64,000 nt of DNA from Gleimia hominis (GTDB lineage: Bacteria > Actinomycetota > Actinomycetes > Actinomycetales > Actinomycetaceae), in NCBI RefSeq assembly GCF_032085515.1, contig NZ_JASXSX010000002.1:1-64000 (forward strand), in the 5' to 3' direction. Numbering within the stretch: position 1 is the first letter of the stretch; every line of letters starts with the position of its first letter. The notes below the pieces were generated by a model. The model was not told the origin of the DNA. It saw only the letters and a list, made by a program, of their open reading frames with translations, and ran no database searches. Positions 17,961 to 26,118 of this stretch are shown piece by piece. Both the position numbers and the translations under genes were made by a program.

Positions 17961-18610
17961 TTTTTACCCTCCGCCGTGAGGTGTTTTTGGAAGGGCATGA
18001 TTATTCGCCCTAGGACCACGAGCAGTGCGTCTATGACAAACGCCAGCAAAGTGGTGAGGATAATGCCGGCAAGCACTTCGACGACGATACCGCGTTGAAA
18101 CCCGTCGGTAAAAAGTGTGCCCAACGATTTGATTCCCAAGACCGCGCTGACGGTGGTGAGTGAAATCGTGGAAACAGCTACCACCCGTAAACCAGCAAGT
18201 ATGGCTGGCCCAGCTAGTGGCAGTTGCACCATGAAGAACCTGCGGGTGTTCGAGTAACCGGAGGCCGTGGCTGCGTCGAGCAGATCGGCGTTGACCGACC
18301 CGAGTGCATCTGCGGTTGCGCGGACCATGAGGGCACACCCGTATACCGTGAGCACGATGTGAACGTTGGTTGGGGACCTCAGGGGAATCCCGAAAATCAG
18401 GGGAATAAATATGAATAGTGGCAGCGATGGGATTGCGTATAGTAACCCGGTGGAAGTAAGTGTGACTTCCCGGATCCGCGGGTGTGTGATCGCCAGTTTT
18501 GCGACGGGCACGGAAATGATTAGGGTCGCAGCAATCGCGGGAATCGCGAGCCACAGGTGTGAAGTGAAGGCTTGGAGGATGATTTCGTAGTTGTTGCGGA
18601 TCCACGTCAT
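17957..18610 (-). CDS. glycine betaine-type ABC transporter permease (first)
   Basis: 217 aa with five to six predicted membrane helices and the permease loop SVNADLLDAATASGYSNTR. It is homologous to the next permease and to OpuCD/ProW-type proteins. Both ends overlap neighbours by four bases: its ATG lies in the ATPase stop and its stop in the next start. Confidence 0.92.
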   Translation of the reverse strand: MTWIRNNYEIILQAFTSHLWLAIPAIAATLIISVPVAKLAITHPRIREVTLTSTGLLYAIPSLPLFIFIPLIFGIPLRSPTNVHIVLTVYGCALMVRATADALGSVNADLLDAATASGYSNTRRFFMVQLPLAGPAILAGLRVVAVSTISLTTVSAVLGIKSLGTLFTDGFQRGIVVEVLAGIILTTLLAFVIDALLVVLGRIIMPFQKHLTAEGKK

Positions 18611-19425
18611 GCGCGGTCTCCTTCAGTGCCGTTTATCCGCCCGAGCGGGCGACCAACGTCGTCGAGGACAATGTCGCCTTTGCGTTGTAGCTGCCGGCCG
18701 CGGTGAAGTCCGAGGAAGTTGTCGACGAACTGGTCGTCACTGGTCGCCAGGATCTCTTCGGGGCTGCCTTCAGCACGGATGTGCGCGCCTTCGGCGAGCA
18801 GGACCACGCGGGTTGCGAGCCGGAGGGCTTCGTCTACGTCGTGGGTTACGAATACGATTGTGGTGCCCAGTTCGCGTTGCAGATTAAACGTGAGGTCTTG
18901 TAGTTGCCGGCGCACGACGGGGTCGACGGCTGCGAATGGTTCGTCCATGAGCACGATGTTCGGTTCCGGTGCGAGTGCCCGCGCCACCCCAACGCGTTGG
19001 GCTTGCCCACCGGACAGCTGCGTGGGGTACCGGTCTGCGAGGTTCGGGTCGAGTCCCACGAGCTCCATCATTTCTAAGCCGCGTTCGCGCCGCTGCGCCT
19101 TCTTTTTGCCTAGTAAACGCAGTACTGTAGTGACGTTTTGGAGTACGGTGCGGTGCGGCAACAACCCGGAGCTTTGCATGACGTAGCCAATGGAGCGCCG
19201 TAGTTCCACGGGGTTGGCGTCCGCCACATTTGCGTTATCGATTAGGACGGTGCCTTCGGTGGGCGTTTCCATCCGGTTAATCATTCTGAGTAGCGTGGTT
19301 TTTCCACAGCCAGAGGAACCGAGGAACACGTGGAGTGTGCGCGAATCTATAGTTTGGTTAAAGTTATCTACCGCCGGGCTGTCGGTGCCCTCAAATTTTT
19401 TTGTAACCGATCGAAACTCGATCAT
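18607..19425 (-). CDS. glycine betaine-type ABC transporter ATP-binding protein
   Basis: About 272 aa from ATG 19425 (a TTG at 19449 would add eight residues and has no better ribosome site). Walker A is LGSSGCGKTT, the Q-loop region MQSSGLLPHR, the signature LSGGQAQRVG, Walker B NIVLMDEPFAA and the switch FVTHDVDEA. It powers uptake by the two permeases that follow. No C-terminal CBS pair is seen, unlike OpuA-type ATPases, so ionic-strength sensing through CBS domains is not expected. Confidence 0.93.
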   Translation of the reverse strand: MIEFRSVTKKFEGTDSPAVDNFNQTIDSRTLHVFLGSSGCGKTTLLRMINRMETPTEGTVLIDNANVADANPVELRRSIGYVMQSSGLLPHRTVLQNVTTVLRLLGKKKAQRRERGLEMMELVGLDPNLADRYPTQLSGGQAQRVGVARALAPEPNIVLMDEPFAAVDPVVRRQLQDLTFNLQRELGTTIVFVTHDVDEALRLATRVVLLAEGAHIRAEGSPEEILATSDDQFVDNFLGLHRGRQLQRKGDIVLDDVGRPLGRINGTEGDRA

Positions 19426-19523
19426 TATTTGCCCATCTATCGATGCCAAGTAGTCTGCTTAGACTAGCGGGCACCGCGCGGCCACGCAAAAGATAGGTAA
19501 ACAGTTCTTCTTAGTGGCCCGCT

Positions 19524-19601
19524 GGGGGTTACCAGCAGAGGTAGCTCGCGGGGGCTACCAGCGGAGGTTGCGCGCGGAGGTAACCAGCGGAGGTTGCGCG
19601 C
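19524..19601. repeat. three 26-bp tandem repeats
   Basis: Units at 19524, 19550 and 19576, each built on GGGGGCTACCAGCGGAGG then TTGCGCGC with a few substitutions. They lie between the ABC operon promoter region and the 3' end of the GNAT gene. No inverted symmetry suggests a terminator. Confidence 0.8.
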
Positions 19602-19636
19602 ACAAAATCAGTGCCCGCTCGACCGGCTCTTAGGGC

Positions 19637-20104
19637 CTACGTCAAAGACTTGTGGTACACATAGTCGCGTTCATGCACGGGTTCAGCCACCTGTTCGATA
19701 AATGAATACCCGAAGCGCTCATACAGGCCCTCATGCTGGGTAACTATGTACACTTCTTCCCAACCGTGCGCAACTGCGTGGGCTTCCAAGAACGAAACTA
19801 TTTTCCTAGCTACCCCCTGCTTGCGGTGCGCCGGGTCGACGTAAATGAACGCTACCCACGGGCGGTAGCGCGCAATCGGAATGAAATCTTGATCCACCAG
19901 AGCTCCGAACCCGATGATGGGCGCGGATTCTTCTTGCCCGGTTTGCGCAAAAAACAGTTGCGCGTAGGATCCGAATCTTTCGTGGAACGTCCCCGCACTC
20001 AGGTACTTGTGTAGGAACTTCCCAGCACCCCACTTTGCATCTTGCAAGTACTGTAGGGGCACCGCAGAATCAGTGAAATCCTCAAACGAACGAAAATGAA
20101 CCAT
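19637..20104 (-). CDS. GNAT-family N-acetyltransferase
   Basis: About 155 aa from ATG 20104 (a TTG at 20137 is an alternative). The acetyl-CoA binding motif A is seen as VAFIYVDPAHRKQGVARK, where the Q/R-x-x-G-x-A pattern binds the pyrophosphate of CoA. A C-terminal EEVYIVTQHEGLYERFGYSF forms the rest of the fold. The substrate is unknown. Single gene between a repeat tract and the divergent GH18 gene. Confidence 0.85.
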   Translation of the reverse strand: MVHFRSFEDFTDSAVPLQYLQDAKWGAGKFLHKYLSAGTFHERFGSYAQLFFAQTGQEESAPIIGFGALVDQDFIPIARYRPWVAFIYVDPAHRKQGVARKIVSFLEAHAVAHGWEEVYIVTQHEGLYERFGYSFIEQVAEPVHERDYVYHKSLT

Positions 20105-20270
20105 CCCAAAAGTGTATGCCAGCGGGTTCGAAGACAACTACTAAACAATCACTAAACACTCCCATTGAGTGAATAAACTGCAACCCTTCCATGAATCTCC
20201 GCCACGCTTTTCCCACATTATTCGCGTAATTACTCCGCATATTTGCGACGCAAATGGTAACCTCAAATTA

Positions 20271-20289
20271 CTAAACCCTTTTAGTTTAG
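20271..20289. promoter_or_regulatory. operator-like inverted repeat upstream of the GH18 gene
   Basis: CTAAAC (20271-20276), seven bases, GTTTAG (20284-20289), 30 bases before ATG 20319. Size and place fit a dimeric regulator site or part of a promoter. No family can be named. Confidence 0.35.
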
Positions 20290-20318
20290 AGTTTTATCAC
20301 TCGAAGATGAGGTGACAT

Positions 20319-21992
20319 ATGGAAATAAATAAGCGGGCGGTGCAACCCGGCTTGGCAAGCAATAGCGGCCCGGCAAGCAGTAGTGGCCTGGCGAGCAGTA
20401 GTGGCCTGGCAAGCAGTAGCGGCCCGGTAAGTAGTAAACGCAGAGTGGGGCTGAGCGCAATAGTTCTAACCGCTCTGGTGGGATTGTTGGCGGTACTTGG
20501 GTTCAGTGCCCCGACGGCGCAAGCGCTGGGCGACACCCCGGTGGACCAAATCCACAACGTGAACCCCGGGGCGGATAAACACTTCCAGGTGTACTACCGG
20601 GCGTGGCGCGACGTGACGATGCGCGGCGTAAACACGGATCTGCCGGACGAGAACTGGATTTCTATGTACGACATCCCCTACGGCGTGGATGTGGTGAACA
20701 TTTTCAGTTACGTTCCGCCGGGGCAGGAAAAGCAGGCGCAACCGTTCTACGACAAGTTGAAGAACGATTACGGCCCGTACTTGCACAAGCGGGGAATCCG
20801 CTTGGTCCGAGGGCTTGGCTACGATTCTATGGTTGAGGAGTTCCACGACTTCCTTAAGGAACGCGGGGTTGACGTAGCAGATGCGAAGGCAGCAGATTAC
20901 GACGCGTACGCAGATAAGCTCATTGCCGACAAGGTGGAATCCATTGGCGTGGACGGGCTGGATATTGACATGGAAACCTACCCGGATGCGGATGAGGTGA
21001 AGGTGTCGGATCAGATTATTCGCGCGCTCGCGAAACGCTTGGGGCCACTTTCTAACAACCCGCATAACACGATGCTGCTGTATGACACGAACACGGCGTT
21101 CCCCGGTCCGCTTGAGAATGTGGCAGATGCGTTCAATTACATTGCGTTCCAGCAGTACGGTTACGATGCGACAACTACCCGCAACGTAATAGATGCCTTC
21201 GCGAAAATTGTGCCGGCTTCTAAGATTGTGCCGGGCTTAACGTTCCCGGAGGAGCAGGATCCAGTTAACCGTTGGCTCGATGCAGTGGAGCCGTATGAAT
21301 CCTCGCACATTAATAGCGTGTCAACCTACGTTAATGAAAACGATCTGGGCGGAATGTTCCTCTACGCGTTCGACCGCGACGGCCGCACGTATGATGAGCA
21401 CGATTGGAACCACATTATTCCGTCTAACCTATTGTGGACAAAGACCGCGATTGCGCAGTCGCAAGGCATGACTTTGCAGCAGGCGAAAGCGGCGGCGAAG
21501 CATTTTCTTAAACGCAGTGAAAGCGATAAACCTGTTCCTGCTAGTGTTCGATCAGACGTAGATAAGGCCACTAATTTGTATGAGGTTTTCAAGGCCGTGC
21601 TGGGTGGGAGCGATAACGATGGGTATTCCTCTAAGTTTGACCCCACTTATGAGCGTCTGCTGATGGCTAATGAGCAGGCGCAGCCCACGGACCCGACTCC
21701 GGAACCGTCTAGCCCGGAAACCACTACTCCCCCGGAGAACGAAACCACGGATCCGGGCGCAAGCACCGGGCCTGGCGCGAAGCCCACGCCGGGCACAAGC
21801 ACCGAGCCAGGTACGCAAGGAGAGCACAGTACACCGCAAGCAAGACCGGGCAAATCCGTGCCTGCTAAGAAAACGACCAAAGTAAAGAAGTTGGCACGGA
21901 CCGGTTCAAACGTTGGCCTGTTGGCAACACTCAGCTTCGGTGTCCTAGCCGTTGGAGCAGCTGCGACCGCGATGCGGCGCCGCCACCGGTAG
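20319..21992 (+). CDS. secreted, sortase-anchored GH18 endo-beta-N-acetylglucosaminidase-like protein
   Basis: 557 aa. ATG 20319 has GATGAGGTG five bases upstream. An unusual N-terminal extension of ~40 residues with LASSSG-type repeats precedes the signal peptide core (~43-62) and a likely cleavage after AQA near 69. The GH18 catalytic motif DGLDIDME spans 212-219, with Glu219 as the proton donor. The C terminus has a Pro/Thr/Glu-rich wall-spanning stretch, then LARTG at 525-529, a hydrophobic helix and RRRHR, a sortase signal with A-R for P-x. The family includes EndoF/EndoS-like enzymes that cut the chitobiose core of N-glycans. Host glycan release is inferred. Confidence 0.87.
   Translation: MEINKRAVQPGLASNSGPASSSGLASSSGLASSSGPVSSKRRVGLSAIVLTALVGLLAVLGFSAPTAQALGDTPVDQIHNVNPGADKHFQVYYRAWRDVTMRGVNTDLPDENWISMYDIPYGVDVVNIFSYVPPGQEKQAQPFYDKLKNDYGPYLHKRGIRLVRGLGYDSMVEEFHDFLKERGVDVADAKAADYDAYADKLIADKVESIGVDGLDIDMETYPDADEVKVSDQIIRALAKRLGPLSNNPHNTMLLYDTNTAFPGPLENVADAFNYIAFQQYGYDATTTRNVIDAFAKIVPASKIVPGLTFPEEQDPVNRWLDAVEPYESSHINSVSTYVNENDLGGMFLYAFDRDGRTYDEHDWNHIIPSNLLWTKTAIAQSQGMTLQQAKAAAKHFLKRSESDKPVPASVRSDVDKATNLYEVFKAVLGGSDNDGYSSKFDPTYERLLMANEQAQPTDPTPEPSSPETTTPPENETTDPGASTGPGAKPTPGTSTEPGTQGEHSTPQARPGKSVPAKKTTKVKKLARTGSNVGLLATLSFGVLAVGAAATAMRRRHR
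20349..20438 (+). repeat. five 18-bp in-frame repeats in the GH18 N terminus
   Basis: Five 18-bp units encode six-residue blocks GLASNS, GPASSS, GLASSS, GLASSS, GPVSSK (residues 11-40). The units are close to identical at the DNA level, so copy number could change without breaking the frame. They sit before the hydrophobic core of the signal peptide. Confidence 0.85.
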
Positions 21993-22102
21993 TCAGTGCT
22001 GGGCCACTCTAGGGAGCAACCGCGCACGTAGCTAGCCTAGGTGTATCGGCTCGGCAAGCAGCTAGTTCAGGTTGTTGTTGCAGGGCCTCCCGCAATGATT
22101 AA

Positions 22103-22699
22103 CTAGGCGGGCTTGCTGGTGTGGGCCGCGTGGATTGTACGGTCGAGTTCGTACAGGGCGATCTCCGTGGCCCGCACCTGGGTATCTAGGTCGATGCGTT
22201 CTAAAGGGGGAACGTGCATGAAGCCACCCACTGCGTGTGGGTGGCTTTCTGTGTAGCCCAGCAGCGTGTAAAGCACCGCGTTGCACACGTAGGTTCCTGC
22301 TGACAAAGAACTGGTAGCGGGAATCTCAACCGAATGCAACTGCTCTACTATGCGCCGCCAGTTAAAAGACGAGAACCGTGCGGCCGGCCCACCGGGTTCT
22401 AAAGGTTGATCCACAGGCTGCTCCCCCGCATTATCGGGCTTAGTACTGTCCGCGAGGTTCAGTGCTACTCGTTCTAGTTTCACTTGCTCAGAGTTCGCAT
22501 CTAGGCCCAGAGCGAGGACTGCGTCTGGTTCAGTTTGCGCCAACACTGTTTTTAGCTGAGTGCGTGCCTTATCAAACTCTACGTGCAGCACGTGGGTGAC
22601 GAGCTCGTGGCGGCCTTCAAAAACTTCGACGATTCGTTCGGTTGGGTTCACTTTGTTGCCGGCAAACGGTTCAAATCCGGTGAGTAGAATCCGCGTCAT
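22103..22699 (-). CDS. pcp: pyroglutamyl-peptidase I
   Basis: 198 aa. Cysteine peptidase that removes N-terminal pyroglutamate; cytosolic. The catalytic triad is readable: Glu76 in LERVALN, Cys139 in AGTYVCN and His162 in GGFMHVP. The opening ILLTGFEPFAGNKVNPT is the family signature. ATG 22699 follows GGAGG by six bases. Upstream lies a set of ~15-bp repeats that end just before the ribosome site. Confidence 0.95.
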   Translation of the reverse strand: MTRILLTGFEPFAGNKVNPTERIVEVFEGRHELVTHVLHVEFDKARTQLKTVLAQTEPDAVLALGLDANSEQVKLERVALNLADSTKPDNAGEQPVDQPLEPGGPAARFSSFNWRRIVEQLHSVEIPATSSLSAGTYVCNAVLYTLLGYTESHPHAVGGFMHVPPLERIDLDTQVRATEIALYELDRTIHAAHTSKPA

Positions 22700-23119
22700 A
22701 AGTATCCTCCAAGAAGGTTGGGTGTGAAACGTGGGATGTACAAAAGGTCGGATGCAAAAAGGACTGATGTGAAACGGTCGGATGTAAAAGGTGGGACGTG
22801 GCGGGATACAACTAGGACGATTCGTTTAAAAATCTAATCCGCCGCCACGCCCCACGTCTGTGCAGGCACTTTGGCGCTACTCTTGCCGGCAGCAACCACG
22901 TACCTAAACCCAGGTGTTAACGCTGTGCGCTGCGTGCCGCAGGGGCTGCATTGAGAAATGCGAAACCCCAGCAGCACGCGGTTTGTGCGCAAAAGTTTTC
23001 GTTGAAGAAACGATAACGCGCATGTTTTGTGCGTGCAACTGGGGTTTTGACATACAATTTCACGGTGCTTGCTCTGCTTCGAATCGAAGTAGACGCGTTT
23101 TACATCACCGCGAGCGCGA
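22700..23119. other. 420-bp gap between gdhA and pcp
   Basis: No gene is visible. The pcp-proximal part holds six ~15-bp repeats (listed separately). The gdhA-proximal part has a short inverted repeat around 23000 (TTTTCGTT / AAACGATA, imperfect) that might end gdhA transcription. A 71-codon frame at 22914-23129 is rejected. Confidence 0.5.
22714..22803 (-). repeat. six ~15-bp imperfect repeats in the pcp 5' region
   Basis: Read on the minus strand, CATCCGACCTTTT-like units recur every 14-16 bases six times. They begin near 22803 and stop at the GGAGG of pcp. The near-helical spacing could suit a cooperative regulator, or this may be another decayed minisatellite. Confidence 0.7.
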
Positions 23120-24373
23120 TCACGGGTAAAGGCCGCGTAGTTTGTGTGCGTCCAACACGCGTTCCACAGCTAGTACGGTTGCTGCCACGCGGAGCGTGAC
23201 GTCCTTTTCTTTCGCATAGCGGTTAACGTCTTCCCACGAGGCCATCATGCGTTCACGCTGTTCGCTTTCTACCCGCTCTAGTGGCCAGAAGAAGTTGTCG
23301 CGCCCCTGTACCCATTCGTAGTAAGACACGATCACGCCACCGGAGTTCGCCAAAATATCAGGCACAACGGTGACCCCGTTTTCTTCAAAAATCTTGTCTG
23401 CGTCCCCGTCGGTGGGCCCATTGGCACCTTCCACGATAATGGGGGCGCGTACTTTGCCGGCATTCCCTTTATGGAGGACCCCTTCGACAGCTGCAGGTAC
23501 GAGCACGTCGACGTCTAACGTTAAGAGCTCGTCGCCGTCGAGCGGTTCTGCTCCGTCAAATTCAACTACCTTACCGGTATTGTCCACGTGTTTTTCGAGG
23601 GCGGGAATGTCAATGCCATCTTCGTTGTAGAGGCCACCGAAGATGTCGGATACCGCAACGATCTTTGCGCCGCGTTCGTGCGCGATATGCGCTACTCCCC
23701 GACCGACTTTCCCGAAGCCTTGCACGGCCAGTGACACACCTTCCATGCTTTGGCCCGCCTGTTTGAGAGCGGCCTCAACCATGATCACTACGCCCAGGGA
23801 GGTTGATTGCGCGCGACCTAGGGAACCCCCTAGGGAGACTGGTTTGCCCGTGCAGATCCCGGGGACTGTGTAGCCTTTGAACTGCGAGTACGTGTCCATG
23901 ATCCACGCCATGGTCTGCTCGTTAGTGCCGACATCTGGGGCGGGTACATCTTGTTCTGGCCCGATTATGGGGAGGATTTCTGAGGTGTAGCGGCGGGTTA
24001 CGCGTTCCAGTTCCGCTTGCGAGTACTTGCTGGGGTCGATCGTGACTCCACCTTTTGCACCACCGTAGGGTAGGCCCACGAGCGCACACTTCCACGTCAT
24101 CCACATTGCGAGGGCGCGAACCTCATCGATGTCTACGTGGGTATCGAAGCGGATACCGCCTTTTGCGGGGCCCCGGGTGAGGTTGTGTTGTACGCGGTAG
24201 CCGTGAAGTACCTCTTCGCTGCCGTCGTCGCGGCGGAATGGTATTGACACACTCAGTTCGCGCCGAGCGGCAGCGAGCATCTCGTATTCCGCGTCGGTGA
24301 ACCCAAGTATCTTCTGAGCCTCCTTCAGCTGCTTCTTCGCGTCCTCGTACGGACTGGCGCGGTGTTCTGACAT
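23120..24373 (-). CDS. gdhA: glutamate dehydrogenase (Glu/Leu/Phe/Val dehydrogenase family)
   Basis: 417 aa, the size of hexameric catabolic-type glutamate dehydrogenases. Interconverts glutamate and 2-oxoglutarate plus ammonia. Motifs: PAKGGIRF, the active-site lysine in MTWKCALVGLPYGGAKGGV, the 2-oxoglutarate-site Asp in DVPAPDVGTNEQTM, and the dinucleotide fold VQGFGKVGRGVA. Cofactor choice is not certain. It starts with ATG 24373 behind AGAGGGG. A 526-base non-coding region separates it from the divergent 24900 gene. Confidence 0.95.
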   Translation of the reverse strand: MSEHRASPYEDAKKQLKEAQKILGFTDAEYEMLAAARRELSVSIPFRRDDGSEEVLHGYRVQHNLTRGPAKGGIRFDTHVDIDEVRALAMWMTWKCALVGLPYGGAKGGVTIDPSKYSQAELERVTRRYTSEILPIIGPEQDVPAPDVGTNEQTMAWIMDTYSQFKGYTVPGICTGKPVSLGGSLGRAQSTSLGVVIMVEAALKQAGQSMEGVSLAVQGFGKVGRGVAHIAHERGAKIVAVSDIFGGLYNEDGIDIPALEKHVDNTGKVVEFDGAEPLDGDELLTLDVDVLVPAAVEGVLHKGNAGKVRAPIIVEGANGPTDGDADKIFEENGVTVVPDILANSGGVIVSYYEWVQGRDNFFWPLERVESEQRERMMASWEDVNRYAKEKDVTLRVAATVLAVERVLDAHKLRGLYP

Positions 24374-24899
24374 CTATGTCCCCTCTCTTTCGCCACCTTC
24401 TTGCGTGGCATTAGAAACGACCGGTTGCACCTGCAACATTGGCGGTACTTGAGGATTATTGCATGCAATCGCACTTTATGTAACCCCAACCGGGACTTCC
24501 GTCCCCATTCGTTCTTTCTGCAGGTAAAGCCGCGTTTTAGCAACCGCGTCTCAGGGGTAATGCTGCGCTATACCAGGGGGATGTTTTAGATAATGCATTC
24601 CACTTCCAGGACAACGATCCGAAAAGTAGTTCTGTGGATGTTAAACAGAATTAATATTTGGATACTTTTTGCGTTCGCTACTAAAAGCTTAGGTGCGTTT
24701 CTTCGCACGTGGAGTAAGTGGGTTGAGCAAGCGCTGCGGCAAGCAACCAGTAGTGCCACTGATGTGGGTTCCCCACTCGGACCAGGCCAGATCCCTAAAG
24801 GACCCATAGGCCAGTAAGCAAGAACACCGTAATAACAGTCGAAACCGCCTATACGCGGGTAAAACCATTAGGTACGCTAAACAGTAAGGAACCATCCCA
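24374..24899. other. 526-bp divergent intergenic region
   Basis: Separates gdhA from the 24900 gene. It includes a perfect GTTGCA-CC-TGCAAC inverted repeat at 24424-24437, about 50 bases before gdhA, which could be an operator. The centre (24640-24680) is AT-rich and promoter-like. A 74-codon frame at 24593-24817 is not called because it lacks a ribosome site. Confidence 0.45.
24424..24437. promoter_or_regulatory. palindrome upstream of gdhA
   Basis: GTTGCA, two bases, TGCAAC: a perfect 6-2-6 palindrome 51 bases before the gdhA start. It is of a size bound by many dimeric regulators. No regulator can be named. Confidence 0.35.
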
Positions 24900-26003
24900 A
24901 TGAAGGACACAGAAATGAACACAGTACAATCCCCTAACCCGACCGAGCAGGACGCGGGGAAGCCAAAGCGCAAGCGCAACATCATCATCGCTAGCGCAGC
25001 TGGACTAGCCCTACTCGCTCTCGCCACAGGTGGTGGAGCATGGGCCTACACCACTAGCCAAGCCAACACCCTGAAAGAAGCGCAAACCAAATGCACCCAA
25101 ACCCTCGCCGACTACCAGGGGGCTAAAACCAAGGCCAGTGAAACCATTAAAACCGCCACCAGCAAGAACCTGGACAAGCAAGTAAAAGCCCTCAAAGAAG
25201 CGGTAGAAACACCAGTAGACCACAAGTGCACCGCCACCAGCGTGAAGAGTGTGCGCAAGGCGACGGAGCGGCTTTCCGGTCAGAACGCGCGGATCAAAGC
25301 TGAAACCACGGCCGTGCAAACCGCAGTCCTAAAAGAAGAACACACCACCAGTGTTAAAAACCTAGAGAACACCCTCAAAGACGCGCAGCACCTGTTAAAC
25401 CAAGTGAAAAACCAGGAGGGGGACAAGAATGTTAAAGCCCTTAAAGACGCGGTGAACAAGGCTAAGAACACGGTTAAAGCACAGAAAGACGCTACCCCAA
25501 GTGAAACCAGTGTGAAAACGCTTAAAGACGCGCGTCAAAACCTACAAGCCGCAATGAAAAACACCCACCCCAAAACCGGTAATAAAGGTGAAGGCGGGCA
25601 GTCAGGCACCAACGGAAGTGGTAATAATGGGAGCGCGCAAGGCCAAGGGGCTAATGGCCCAGCCCCATCCAACCCCAATAACCAGGGATACGCTAACAAT
25701 TCCCAGGGCTACGCGAACGGTTCGCAAGGCTACAGTGGTAATAGGGGCTACAACCACAGTGGAAACCGGGGATACAACACCCCGCAATACCAGCAGCCGC
25801 AATACAAACCCGCACCCAAACCCCAATCCAACCAGGGTAATGGCCCCGCGTCACGTGACGAAGCCTGGAAATACGTACATAACCTCGGTAAAAATAACAA
25901 CGGAGGCTCACAGAAAGTACCCCACGGGTGGACTGAGACAAGCCACGATATTTGTTCTGTATGCGATACGAATGATAACTGCCGGGACGTACCCTGCAAC
26001 TAG
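24900..26003 (+). CDS. unknown membrane-anchored protein with coiled coil, Gly/Asn/Tyr-rich linker and Cys-rich end
   Basis: 367 aa. After a short basic cytosolic end (KPKRKR) comes one membrane segment (IIIASAAGLALLALATGGGAW), so most of the protein is outside. Residues ~55-225 are Lys/Ala-rich helices resembling albumin- or FIVAR-like three-helix repeats. A Gly/Asn/Tyr/Gln-rich stretch follows with NSQGYAN / GSQGYSG repeats. The last 20 residues hold four cysteines (ICSVCDTNDNCRDVPC), probably disulfide-bonded. ATG 24900 follows AAGGAA; ATG 24915 also has a ribosome site. No family recognised. It is followed by a strong terminator. Confidence 0.75.
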   Translation: MKDTEMNTVQSPNPTEQDAGKPKRKRNIIIASAAGLALLALATGGGAWAYTTSQANTLKEAQTKCTQTLADYQGAKTKASETIKTATSKNLDKQVKALKEAVETPVDHKCTATSVKSVRKATERLSGQNARIKAETTAVQTAVLKEEHTTSVKNLENTLKDAQHLLNQVKNQEGDKNVKALKDAVNKAKNTVKAQKDATPSETSVKTLKDARQNLQAAMKNTHPKTGNKGEGGQSGTNGSGNNGSAQGQGANGPAPSNPNNQGYANNSQGYANGSQGYSGNRGYNHSGNRGYNTPQYQQPQYKPAPKPQSNQGNGPASRDEAWKYVHNLGKNNNGGSQKVPHGWTETSHDICSVCDTNDNCRDVPCN

Positions 26004-26030
26004 AATTATCTAGTCTTTAACAAAACACTT

Positions 26031-26060
26031 GTGCCCCAACCCTTTTTTGGGTTGGGGCAC
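26031..26060. terminator. strong bidirectional terminator
   Basis: A perfect 12-bp stem (GTGCCCCAACCC / GGGTTGGGGCAC) with a TTTTTT loop lies between the convergent 24900 gene and the surface-protein remnant. It can serve both. Confidence 0.85.
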
Positions 26061-26118
26061 TAGTATTTATTTGTTTACTCGCGCTCCCACCATGCTAGTG
26101 GGATTGCGCTACCCTTCC

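Noticed and set aside
22714..22803. possible CRISPR array
   Set aside because: Units are 14-16 bp, imperfect and without spacers; no cas gene. The same applies to the other repeat tracts.
24593..24817. 74-codon frame between gdhA and the 24900 gene
   Set aside because: No ribosome site or recognisable motif; region looks like promoter DNA.
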